From the NCBI GenBank assembly GCA_016795505.1, contig JAEUHH010000005.1:1-64000 (forward strand): 64,000 nucleotides of DNA. The letters are read 5' to 3'. Source of the stretch: Verrucomicrobiales bacterium. Its GTDB lineage: Bacteria; Verrucomicrobiota; Verrucomicrobiia; Verrucomicrobiales; DEV007. Numbering within the stretch: position 1 is the stretch's first letter; the number at the start of each line of letters is the position of its first letter. The notes beneath the pieces were generated by a model. It ran no database searches. It was not told where the DNA came from and saw only the letters and a list, made by a program, of their open reading frames with translations. This document shows, piece after piece, positions 1 to 7,945 of the stretch. The position numbers and the translations under genes are program-made.

Positions 1-801
1 GTCGAGTCTTTGCTGGAACTGCTGCCGGTCCTCTACTCCGACACGCAGAGCCTGGGCATCCGGCAGGAGATCGAGCGCGCCCAAGCGGCTCGGGATGAGG
101 CCTGGCTGGCGCAGATTCTGGAGCGCTTCGAGCGGCGGCGCATTGATCTATCGATCTTCGTCCGCGAACTCAAACAGCGTTTCACCCGTTGGTACAATCG
201 CACGAACAACCGCCAAGGCACCCTGTGGGAAGATCGCTTCAAGAGCGTGCTGGTGGAGGGCTCGGAACGCGCCCTGCTGACGATCGCGGCTTACATCGAT
301 CTGAATCCCATCCGGGCGGGTTTGGTGAAAAATCCCGAGGACTATCGCTGGTGCGGCTACGCGGAGGCGGTGGCGGGCAAACAGGTGGCGCGCCGGGGGC
401 TGAAAGCGATCCTGGAGCACACGAGCCACGGGGTGAATCGCGACCTGACTTGGGAGTATGTGGCCGGCGTCTACCGGGTTCTGCTGTATGGAAAAGGGCT
501 GGAGCGCGAGGCCGATGCGCAGACAGGAGCGAAAGCGCGGCGCGGTTTCAGCGCGGAACGGATCGAGGCGGAAGAAAAGCGTGAGGGGCGATTGTCGATT
601 CCGGAGATCCTGCGCTGTCGGGTGCGGTATTTCTGTGATGGGGCGGTGTTTGGGACGGTGGAATTCGTAAACAGCGTATTCGAAGCCCATCTGGCGCGGC
701 TCCATCCCGGGCGAAAGACCGGAGCCCGCAAGCTACGGGGCGGAGCCGACTGGGGCGAACTGCGGACGCTGCGCGATTTGCAGGTGCGACCTGTCGGGTA
801 G
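1..801 (+). CDS. REP-associated tyrosine transposase (RAYT), 5' end outside window
   Basis: IS200/IS605-like Y1 transposase of the RAYT group, single-copy enzymes thought to mobilise REP palindromes. The frame is open to base 1, so the N-terminal HUH part lies outside the window. Visible family signatures are RQGTLWEDRFKSVLVE, AAYIDLNPIRAGLV and the YRWCGYAEA block, followed by a long C-terminal extension seen in RAYTs. No terminal inverted repeats or partner gene are visible, as is usual for RAYTs. Palindromic REP-like sequences occur elsewhere in the window (near 45.5 kb, 57.6 kb and beyond 63.4 kb), but a link to this enzyme is inference. Confidence 0.85.
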   Translation, partial: VESLLELLPVLYSDTQSLGIRQEIERAQAARDEAWLAQILERFERRRIDLSIFVRELKQRFTRWYNRTNNRQGTLWEDRFKSVLVEGSERALLTIAAYIDLNPIRAGLVKNPEDYRWCGYAEAVAGKQVARRGLKAILEHTSHGVNRDLTWEYVAGVYRVLLYGKGLEREADAQTGAKARRGFSAERIEAEEKREGRLSIPEILRCRVRYFCDGAVFGTVEFVNSVFEAHLARLHPGRKTGARKLRGGADWGELRTLRDLQVRPVG

Positions 802-971
802 GCTGGGGAGGCCGCCCCTGAGTTCAGCCGTTTCCGATTCCCGATCTCCGGACACGGAACCGGTTTGCCACGGCTCAGCCGTCGTGGCATTCTGTCGGCC
901 AAAGGAGGGACATTGAGGAAATTTTTGGCTGAAATCCACCCATCGCGCCTGTTTCCAGCGGCGGTCGGTGG

Positions 972-2441
972 TTGCGTCCGGCTGCCTCACGGTTTTCGGT
1001 TTCTCCCGGCCCCGCCCAACACATCGTTCCGCCCCGACTTCTGACCGCCACGCTGCCATTCGCCCTACGGCCACTCAGGCGCCTCGCCGGGGCGTTGCTG
1101 GGCGCCGTCGTGGCGGCGGGTCCGATGCTCGGGGAGGAGGAAGCCAAAAAAACTGTGCCCGGCGATCCGCCGCCTCAAGCCGATCCCGCGCCGGCTGCTC
1201 CGACACCTGCGCCACCGCCACCGCCACCGCCGGTTCCCGTCGTGCCGCCGGCCCCGGCTTTTGCGAAGCTCGCCCAGTTGGGTCATGTGCCCGACTGGCG
1301 CCAACTCGACCCCTACCAGCGCACCATCACCCGGCAGGAGTTCGTGCGCCTGCTCGACCACTGCTACGCCCGCAAACCGGATGACTACGCCGGTCTCATC
1401 GATTTGTGGCCCGACCGGGCCCGCATCCGCCGACAGTCGAATCACCCCGGTGCCGGCTTTTACGACTTTTACTTCCTCACGGACCGCCGCAAGCCCGTGG
1501 CGATCCCGCGCTACTGGAAAACGCCGTGGGAATTCAGCGCCCAGCCCGCGAATACCCATCGCGTGCTGGAGGGCATCCACATCGTCATCGATCCGGGTCA
1601 CATCGGCGGCGCGTGGGCCGATGCCGAGCAGCGGTATTATAAAATCGGAGCCGACACGATTCCGGTGCAGGAAGGCGACCTCACCCTGCAAACGGCCCGG
1701 TTCCTGGAACGCAACCTGACCGCCCTCGGCGCGAAAGTCAGCCTCACCCGCACGACGCTGGAGCCGGTCACCGACCTGCGGCCTGCCGATCTCATCGACG
1801 AGGCCCGCACTTACCTCATGCAGCGCAACAGCCTGCCGTCAGACGCGCTCGTAAAACGCACCGCCGAGCGCTTTTTCTACGTCAGCAGCGAGCTGCGGAC
1901 CCGCGCTGATCTGGTCAATGACCGCCTGAAGCCCGATCTGGTCCTCTGCCTGCATTACAATGCCTCGCCGTGGCGGAATCCCTACCGGCCCGCCTTCCGT
2001 CCGGAAAATCACCTGCATCTCATCGTCAACGGCTGCTACTCGCGGTCCGAGATCGAGGAGGACGACACGCGCCTTGAGATGCTGCTGCGTCTGGTGCAGC
2101 GAACCTATTATTACGAGCTGGCCCTTGCCGACGAGATCGCCAAAACCATGGCCCACGAGACGCGTCTGCCCAGCATGGGATACGATGGCTCCAACGGCAA
2201 AAGCGTGAACGACAACCCCTACGTGTGGGCCCGCAACCTGCTGGCGAACCGGAAATTTCTCTGTCCGGTGGTCTTTTTCGAGCCCTATTGCATGAACCAC
2301 CGCGAGGTCCACGCCCGCGTCCAGGCCGGCGCCTATCGCGGCCTGCGGGAGTTCAACGGGGTTTACAAAAAGAACATCTTTCAGGAGTATGCCGACAGCG
2401 TCACGGCCGGCGTGGTGCGGTATTTCCGCTCGGTCCGCTGA
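972..2441 (+). CDS. N-acetylmuramoyl-L-alanine amidase (Amidase_3), exported
   Basis: Zinc amidase that cleaves the bond between MurNAc and L-Ala in peptidoglycan. From about residue 200 the Amidase_3 core is clear: HIVIDPGHIGG with the first zinc-binding His, a Glu in VQEGDLTLQTA, the LGAKVSLTR strand, and LCLHYNASP with the second His. The N-terminus has a hydrophobic stretch (LRRLAGALLGAVVAAG) that looks like a signal peptide, then a Pro/Ala-rich linker. The frame opens with TTG at 972; no better start precedes the signal peptide, so the exact start is uncertain. The catalytic domain is longer than usual, with inserted segments. Confidence 0.8.
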   Translation: MRPAASRFSVSPGPAQHIVPPRLLTATLPFALRPLRRLAGALLGAVVAAGPMLGEEEAKKTVPGDPPPQADPAPAAPTPAPPPPPPPVPVVPPAPAFAKLAQLGHVPDWRQLDPYQRTITRQEFVRLLDHCYARKPDDYAGLIDLWPDRARIRRQSNHPGAGFYDFYFLTDRRKPVAIPRYWKTPWEFSAQPANTHRVLEGIHIVIDPGHIGGAWADAEQRYYKIGADTIPVQEGDLTLQTARFLERNLTALGAKVSLTRTTLEPVTDLRPADLIDEARTYLMQRNSLPSDALVKRTAERFFYVSSELRTRADLVNDRLKPDLVLCLHYNASPWRNPYRPAFRPENHLHLIVNGCYSRSEIEEDDTRLEMLLRLVQRTYYYELALADEIAKTMAHETRLPSMGYDGSNGKSVNDNPYVWARNLLANRKFLCPVVFFEPYCMNHREVHARVQAGAYRGLREFNGVYKKNIFQEYADSVTAGVVRYFRSVR

Positions 2442-2469
2442 GCGTGTCGGCCCGACTCCCTTTCCGACC

Positions 2470-2670
2470 ATGTCAGGTCAGCTTCATTTCATCGTCATCC
2501 TCATCGTCGTGTTCGGCATGACCTACCTGCTGTGCGACCTGCTGGAGCAGGCCGAAAAGCTGCCCTTTTGGATCACGCCCCGGCTGGCCGCGCTGTTTGT
2601 GACTTTCTTCGTGGCCATCTTCTGGATCCTGCGCGCCACCGCGCCGGTGGAATCCGTCGGCTTTGAGTGA
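2470..2670 (+). CDS. Small two-helix membrane protein
   Basis: A 66-residue protein starting at ATG 2470, 28 bases after the amidase stop. It contains two hydrophobic segments (about residues 7-24 and 40-60) separated by a short charged loop, so it is probably a small inner-membrane protein. Its end overlaps the frame preceding the next gene, suggesting co-transcription from the amidase through the epimerase. I recognise no family and cannot assign a function. Confidence 0.6.
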   Translation: MSGQLHFIVILIVVFGMTYLLCDLLEQAEKLPFWITPRLAALFVTFFVAIFWILRATAPVESVGFE

Positions 2671-2690
2671 AACGTAACGTCGCCGCTCCC

Positions 2691-3587
2691 ATGTCCCTGC
2701 CATCACCCCTCCTCATTGCCGGTCTCGGCTACGTCGGCGGCGCCCTCGCCGGGGCATTGGCCGCGCGGGGGGTGCGGGTGCTGGGGATGACGAAGTCCGG
2801 TTCCGATGCAACCCTGTCTGATCGGAGACCATACCCTGTTGCATCGTGCGACCTCGGCGACGGGGAGGCGGTGAAAGCGCTCGCCGAGCGTCTCGCCGCG
2901 ACCGGAGACAGTCCGGCGGGTGTCGTTCACTGTGCCAGCTCGGGCCGCGGTGGTCCGGAGGCTTACCGAGCTGTCTTTGTGGCTGGGACGCGGCACCTCA
3001 TCGAGGCGTTCCCGGGTGTGCCTGTTTTTTTCACGAGCAGCACGAGCGTCTATCCGCAGACCGACGGCTCGACTGTCACAGAGGACTCGGCCACGGAGCC
3101 TGACCGTGAGACAGGCCGACTGCTGCTGGCGGCGGAGGCCCAGGTGCTCGACGCGGGCGGCACGGTGCTGCGTCTGGCTGGTCTCTATGGTCCGGGCCGG
3201 TCGGTCCATCTGCAAAAATACCTCGCCGGCACCGCGACGATCGAGTCGGGGCCGGTCAGCCGCCTGCTCAACCAGTTGCACCGCGACGACGCGGTCGGCG
3301 CGATGCTGCATCTGCTGGCTTTGCCATCGGAACAGGTGGCGGGGCGGATTTTCAATGTCGTGGACGACACGCCGATCACTCAGCGGCAGTGCTACGAGAT
3401 CCTTGCGGCCCATTTCGCCGGTCCGCTGCCGCCGGAGTCGCCGCCCGATCCCGATCGCAAGCGGGGCTGGACGCACAAGGCGGTGTCGAATGCCCGGCTC
3501 CGCGACACGGGCTGGGTGCCGCGTTATCCGTCCTTTGCCGGCGCCCTCACCGCCGATCCGGAGTTGATCAGCAGTCAGCCGCGCTGA
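2691..3587 (+). CDS. NAD-dependent epimerase/dehydratase-like protein (extended SDR)
   Basis: Rossmann-fold protein with the dinucleotide motif GLGYVGGALAGALAARG at the N-terminus and a SSTSVYPQ segment where the SDR active site lies. The lysine of the usual YxxxK motif is not obvious, so activity is uncertain. ATG 2691 is chosen because it directly precedes the first beta strand. Residues around 40-55 are encoded by an interspersed repeat (about 2812-2856) also found elsewhere in the window, seemingly accommodated in a loop after the second beta strand. The 3' end overlaps the convergent membrane-protein gene by 13 bases. Substrate unknown. Confidence 0.75.
   Translation: MSLPSPLLIAGLGYVGGALAGALAARGVRVLGMTKSGSDATLSDRRPYPVASCDLGDGEAVKALAERLAATGDSPAGVVHCASSGRGGPEAYRAVFVAGTRHLIEAFPGVPVFFTSSTSVYPQTDGSTVTEDSATEPDRETGRLLLAAEAQVLDAGGTVLRLAGLYGPGRSVHLQKYLAGTATIESGPVSRLLNQLHRDDAVGAMLHLLALPSEQVAGRIFNVVDDTPITQRQCYEILAAHFAGPLPPESPPDPDRKRGWTHKAVSNARLRDTGWVPRYPSFAGALTADPELISSQPR
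2812..2856 (+). repeat. ACCCTGT/TGATCGG repeat inside an SDR gene
   Basis: Two ACCCTGT cores in direct orientation, about 21 bases apart, with TGATCGGAGA between them and GATGCA/TGCATC at the outer ends. The same arrangement appears at 17857-17901 between gmk and ndh. It is in frame and adds a stretch reading roughly ATLSDRRPYPVAS to the protein. Confidence 0.7.
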
Positions 3588-5080
3588 AATACCGGATCGA
3601 AGGCCAGTGGTAGCACCCGGATCAGGACCGCGAGGGCGATGAGGGCCTGCCCACCGAAGAGCAGCCGGTTCGCCAGGGTCGCGTAGTCGGTGCGCTGCAA
3701 CTGGCGGCGGAAACGCTCCGCCACCCAGACAAGCGTGACAGCCACGGGCAGGTAAAGTGCCACCATGAAGCGGTCACCCTTGCCGATGGGCTCGTAAAAG
3801 CCGAAGGCCAGGGCCGAAATGACGAAGGTGCCGGCGGCGAACAGCAGCATCCAGCGCGCGCTCTGCGAGCCGACCGGGTAGATCCAGCGGTCTTTCTGCC
3901 GCGACGCATGCCAGCGCAGCACCGCCATGGCGAGGAACAGGGCCACAAAGCCACCGAGCAGCCAGCCGCGGAAGGGCACCATCTCGCGACCGCTTTTCCG
4001 CCACTCGGCCGGGGCGAAGAAATCATCGAGTTTTTCAAAAGTGCCGTGGCGCAGGCGTTCGAGCGTTTCAGCCAGGCTGTGGGTGCGCAGATAGCGGCCG
4101 GGCGAGGGGCGCTCCGCCTCGGGCAGTCGGGCGAGGGCTTCGGCATTTGGGTAGCGCTGCATGAACTCGGCTCCCTGCGCGAAGTCGTCCATCCACATCC
4201 AGTAGCCGGGATAGCTGTGAAAGGGATCGCCGAAGGCGTCGTTCGCATAGCTCAACCGCGGCCCGGCGGTGGCGAAAAAGGCCATCGCGAGCACGGCGAG
4301 ACCGATGAAATGGTTGGCGAGGCTCCACCGCTCGTCGGCAGGCAGGCTGTCGGGCGACTCAGGCCGCCGTCCCCGCCACCAGTCGGCCACGCAGCGCAGT
4401 GTGGTGACGCCGATGAAGGCCAAGACAAAGGCCTGGATCGACGTTTTGGCGAGATAGCTGAGCCCCAGCAGCACCCCGAGGATTCCATAGAGCCAGAGCG
4501 TGTTGCGCCGGAGCAGGGAGAGGGCGCAGACCCAGGCGAGGAAGAAGCAGATGTAGTAAACCGGCTCCGGCTGGAAATAGACCGACCGCGGCAGCACGGC
4601 CGCGAGTCCACCGGCCAGCAGCAGGGCCACGGCGCTGGGGATGGAAAACGAGCGCGCCGTTACCAGGCCCAGTCCGATGAGGAAGACGCCGGAGAGGATG
4701 AGGTTGAACCACTTCCCCCGCACGAAGTAAGCCTCGTGATCCGCCGTGGCGAAGCGCGCGGCGATCCACGGCCAGAGGGGATTCACCACGCCGTCGGTGT
4801 AGTGGGGAAAGGAGCGCCACAGGGCGGCGGTGACGCTCTCGCCGGGGCCGATGGGTTGCTTTTCCCGCTCCAGGCTGCGCAGGGACATCACGATGTTGTG
4901 CTGCTGGTCCCAGTTGAGCCGGTCCTGGTTGGTCTGGTGGATCAGGTGGGTGCCGAGGTAAAAATACAGCCACACATAGCCGAACAGGAAAATCCCGAAG
5001 GCCAGCCAGGCCTGCCAGCCGCGGAAGGTGGCGGCGGATGACGGCTCCGGCGCGGCGGTGATGGGGGGAGTGTCGTTCAT
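3575..5080 (-). CDS. Polytopic membrane protein, GT-C glycosyltransferase-like
   Basis: A 501-residue protein with roughly ten hydrophobic segments. A first helix near residues 25-45 is followed by a large polar loop containing DRLNWDQQHN and a cluster of helices around residues 125-260, an arrangement resembling dolichyl-phosphate-mannose/ArnT-type GT-C enzymes that transfer sugars from lipid carriers. An acidic residue in the first external loop would fit the catalytic Asp of that fold, but I cannot prove homology by eye. The start codon directly follows the stop of the upstream gene, so the two are probably co-translated. Confidence 0.65.
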   Translation of the reverse strand: MNDTPPITAAPEPSSAATFRGWQAWLAFGIFLFGYVWLYFYLGTHLIHQTNQDRLNWDQQHNIVMSLRSLEREKQPIGPGESVTAALWRSFPHYTDGVVNPLWPWIAARFATADHEAYFVRGKWFNLILSGVFLIGLGLVTARSFSIPSAVALLLAGGLAAVLPRSVYFQPEPVYYICFFLAWVCALSLLRRNTLWLYGILGVLLGLSYLAKTSIQAFVLAFIGVTTLRCVADWWRGRRPESPDSLPADERWSLANHFIGLAVLAMAFFATAGPRLSYANDAFGDPFHSYPGYWMWMDDFAQGAEFMQRYPNAEALARLPEAERPSPGRYLRTHSLAETLERLRHGTFEKLDDFFAPAEWRKSGREMVPFRGWLLGGFVALFLAMAVLRWHASRQKDRWIYPVGSQSARWMLLFAAGTFVISALAFGFYEPIGKGDRFMVALYLPVAVTLVWVAERFRRQLQRTDYATLANRLLFGGQALIALAVLIRVLPLAFDPVFQRG

Positions 5081-5554
5081 TCAGAGGCCCGATTCATATT
5101 TGCCGAGTCGCGACTCGATCTGTTCGGCCGAGCGCGCCAGTTGGGCCTCGGATCGCTTGAATTCGACGAGCGCCGGGGCCTTGGCGGCCGCCGCCCGCGA
5201 ACCAGGCGCCACGACCAACTCCACCCGGCCCACGGCGGCGCCGGGAAAGTCGGTCAGCTTCGCCGGACTGGATGTCTCGAATACGAGCACCTTGGGGCGG
5301 AACCATCGGTCCTGATAGGAGACGCGGACGATCTCCAGGTAGTCGAAGGCTACCGTCTGCGGGGGGATTTTGCGGAAGGCGCGGTCTTTCTCGTCGAAAA
5401 AGAGCTCGGCCCCGTCGCGGCCAAACCGCAGGCAGCCGCCGACGTGCTCGTAGCCGAGGGCGTCGCGGGCGGGGTTTTCGAAATAGATGGCCAGTTCTTC
5501 GCCGATCATGGGGAGGATGACGCCGCCATCGTAAGACGGTTGCCGGGAATTCAC
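5081..5554 (-). CDS. Hypothetical protein upstream of the GT-C-like membrane protein
   Basis: A protein of up to 157 residues without signal peptide or membrane segment, with many beta-prone stretches in the first 110 residues and an Ala-rich C-terminal helix. It has no motif I recognise. The longest frame starts at GTG 5554; an ATG at 5509 (MIGEELAIYF) is an equally reasonable start. Its stop directly abuts the start of the following membrane protein, indicating an operon. Confidence 0.6.
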   Translation of the reverse strand: MNSRQPSYDGGVILPMIGEELAIYFENPARDALGYEHVGGCLRFGRDGAELFFDEKDRAFRKIPPQTVAFDYLEIVRVSYQDRWFRPKVLVFETSSPAKLTDFPGAAVGRVELVVAPGSRAAAAKAPALVEFKRSEAQLARSAEQIESRLGKYESGL

Positions 5555-5622
5555 AACCGGCGAGGCGGAAATCCAAAATCCGTGCGTCTGCGCGGGAAAC
5601 GGATTAGGATCGCCGCCGTCCC

Positions 5623-6942
5623 ATGAAATACGACCCCATCGATTCCCGGTTGTTTGTCGAAAACCGTCGCCATCTCGCCGCCCAGCTGAAACCTGGCAGC
5701 CTCGCGGTGGTCAACTCGGCCGACATCCCGTGGCGCTGTGCCGATGGGTCGATGAAATTCATCCAAAACAGCGACCTGTTTTACCTGACCGGCGTCGATC
5801 AGGAGGAATCGACCCTGATCCTGTGGCCAGACGCCCCGGACCCCGCCCAGCGCGAGATGCTGTTCGTCCGTGAGACCTCGGAGCTGATCGCCATCTGGGA
5901 GGGGGCGAAATTGACGCAGGCTGGCGCCACCGAGGTCTCCGGCATCGCGAACGTGCAGTGGAACGACCAACTCGAACCGGTCCTGCGGCGGGCGCTGCCC
6001 ACAGTGGAGCGCATCTACCTGAACCACAATGAGCACGCCCGGTCCTCGTCGAATGCGGTGACCCCCGACGACCGGTTCCGCGAGCGCATCCAGCTCCTGC
6101 ATCCGGGACTCAGCTGCGAGCGACTGGCGCCCATCCTGACCCGCCTGCGGACGGTGAAGTCCGACATCGAGATCGCCCTGCTCCAGCGCGCCTGCGACAT
6201 CACGGCCGATGGCTTTGCCCGGACCCTGCGCTGCCTCCGCCCGGGAATGAAGGAATACGAGGTCGAAGCCGAACTGCTCCACGAATTCGTGCGGCAGGGA
6301 TCGCGCGGCTTTGCCTACGAGCCCATCATCGCCAGTGGGCGCAATGCCTGCGTGCTTCACTACATCAGCAACGACCAGGTCTGCCGCGATGGCGACCTGC
6401 TGCTGATGGATGTGGCGGCCGAATACGCCAACTACAACGCCGACCTGACCCGCACGGTGCCGGTGAACGGCCGCTTCACCCCCCGCCAGCGGGCCGTCTA
6501 TGACGCCGTCCACCGGACCCTGCGGCATTGCATCGACGAACTGATCCGGCCGGGCGTGAAAATCCGCGAAGTCTATGCCAAACAGGTCGCCCGCTACGTC
6601 GAGGACGAACTGATCGCTCTGGGCCTCCTCGATGGAGCCGCCGTGCGCGAGGAACGGAAGGACGAGGGGAAAAAGGAGGAGGTGCGGCTTTACCGAAAGT
6701 ATTTCATGCACGGCGTCTCGCACAGTCTGGGCATCGACGTACACGACGTGGCGCCGCCCGAGGCGGAATTTGTCGACGGCATGGTCGTCACCGTCGAGCC
6801 GGGCATTTACCTGCCGGACGAGGGCTTCGGCATCCGGCTGGAGAATGACATCGTCGTCCGCGCCGGGGGCAATGTCGACTTGATGGGCCACATCCCCATC
6901 GATGCCGACGAGATCGAAGCCCTCATGGCCGCAGGTCGCTGA
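5623..6942 (+). CDS. pepP: Xaa-Pro aminopeptidase (M24B family)
   Basis: Cytoplasmic dimetal aminopeptidase that removes N-terminal residues preceding proline. The N-terminal third matches the aminopeptidase P N domain (RRHLAAQLKPGSLAVV, FYLTGVDQEES). The C-terminal pita-bread domain shows the metal ligands: Asp in LLMDVAAEY, Asp in NADLTRTVP, His in MHGVSHSLGIDVHD, Glu in VTVEPGIYLP and Glu in GIRLENDIVV. At 439 residues it is normal for the family. The stop codon abuts the convergent thioredoxin-like gene. Confidence 0.92.
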   Translation: MKYDPIDSRLFVENRRHLAAQLKPGSLAVVNSADIPWRCADGSMKFIQNSDLFYLTGVDQEESTLILWPDAPDPAQREMLFVRETSELIAIWEGAKLTQAGATEVSGIANVQWNDQLEPVLRRALPTVERIYLNHNEHARSSSNAVTPDDRFRERIQLLHPGLSCERLAPILTRLRTVKSDIEIALLQRACDITADGFARTLRCLRPGMKEYEVEAELLHEFVRQGSRGFAYEPIIASGRNACVLHYISNDQVCRDGDLLLMDVAAEYANYNADLTRTVPVNGRFTPRQRAVYDAVHRTLRHCIDELIRPGVKIREVYAKQVARYVEDELIALGLLDGAAVREERKDEGKKEEVRLYRKYFMHGVSHSLGIDVHDVAPPEAEFVDGMVVTVEPGIYLPDEGFGIRLENDIVVRAGGNVDLMGHIPIDADEIEALMAAGR

Positions 6943-7746
6943 TCAGCCGCCCGGGGCCTCGCCGACCGGCGGAAACGATTCGACAAGCACGCGGTCCGCA
7001 TCGCTCAGCGTGGCGAGTTGGATGGTCCACGCCTCGCCGTTCACCCCGCGCAGCGTGACCAAGCCGCCGCCCCAGCGGACAAAATGGGCGAAGAGGGTCT
7101 TTCCCTCCCGATTCCGCCAGTCCCGGTAGCCTTTCTTCCGCATCGCGGCCTTGCGCTCCTCCGTCGCCGCGACCACGGGCATCACCACTTCCTTGAGCTG
7201 GTTGAAGTAGGTCACCGGCTTTCCGGAGGTGTAGCCGGCGATCTCGCGGACGACGTTGCCCTCCGGATCGAATACGAGCAGATTGGGAAAGCCCATCACT
7301 TTGAACCGCTCCTTCCACTGGCGCAGGAGATCGTGGGCATCGGTCTGGTTGCGCGGGTAGTTCAGGTAGCAGATCACGACGTGCTGCTTGACGAACTCGT
7401 TGAAGGATTTCGTCGCAAAGACCTCCTCGCTGAGCTTCAGGCTGCGGGGATTCCAATCGGCGGTGAACAGCAGCAGCAGCGGGCGCTGCTCCCGCTGGGC
7501 GCGGGCAAAAGCGACACGCGGATCGACTTCCCACAGGGCGCTTTGCGGATCGTCGGGATACACCGGCACCCGCTGCGGCACCGGCGTCTCGATCGCATAG
7601 GCGCGGGCCTGCTCTTCGCCGACCCGGACGCCATTGTCCGTGGGGGACGGTGGAGGGGGTACAGGCGCTGAGTCCTGGGCGCGGCCGGGGTCGGCCCGGA
7701 GCACCCAGGCCAGGAAAATCACGGCGATGATGCGGTGGAATCGCAT
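6943..7746 (-). CDS. Exported thioredoxin-fold protein lacking the CxxC motif
   Basis: A 267-residue protein starting at ATG 7746, with signal peptide MRFHRIIAVIFLAWVL followed by a cleavage-like region. Residues around 85-200 resemble a thioredoxin domain (RPLLLLFTADWNPRSLKL, then KVMGFPNLLVFDPEG with the cis-Pro region). The position of the usual WCxxC reads WNPRS, so both redox cysteines are missing and thiol exchange is unlikely. It is divergent from the HtrA gene pair, which suggests a periplasmic protein-quality role, but that is inference. Confidence 0.75.
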   Translation of the reverse strand: MRFHRIIAVIFLAWVLRADPGRAQDSAPVPPPPSPTDNGVRVGEEQARAYAIETPVPQRVPVYPDDPQSALWEVDPRVAFARAQREQRPLLLLFTADWNPRSLKLSEEVFATKSFNEFVKQHVVICYLNYPRNQTDAHDLLRQWKERFKVMGFPNLLVFDPEGNVVREIAGYTSGKPVTYFNQLKEVVMPVVAATEERKAAMRKKGYRDWRNREGKTLFAHFVRWGGGLVTLRGVNGEAWTIQLATLSDADRVLVESFPPVGEAPGG

Positions 7747-7803
7747 GAGCGTGGAGAACGATAGGCCCACTTTGCGCTGCCGCAATCGCTCCCCGCAGCG
7801 GCG

Positions 7804-7831
7804 TTGACTTTGCAGGGGCCACCCGTACACT
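7804..7831 (+). promoter_or_regulatory. Candidate sigma70-type promoter for the HtrA pair
   Basis: TTGACT at 7804-7809 and TACACT at 7826-7831, separated by 16 bases, lie in the divergent intergenic region about 115 bases before the protease start. This is pattern matching only. Confidence 0.4.
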
Positions 7832-7945
7832 GACGGCTCGCTCCCGGGCACGGGGTCGTGGGGAGGCCCGCGGTCGCGGGTCGGGAGCGGAATCATCCTG
7901 CCCTCTGGTGTTCTCCACCGCCTCACCCCGACTCGATCGAACCCT

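Noticed and set aside
7101-7746. Active thiol-disulfide oxidoreductase
   Set aside because: The position of CxxC reads WNPRS, so the redox site is absent.
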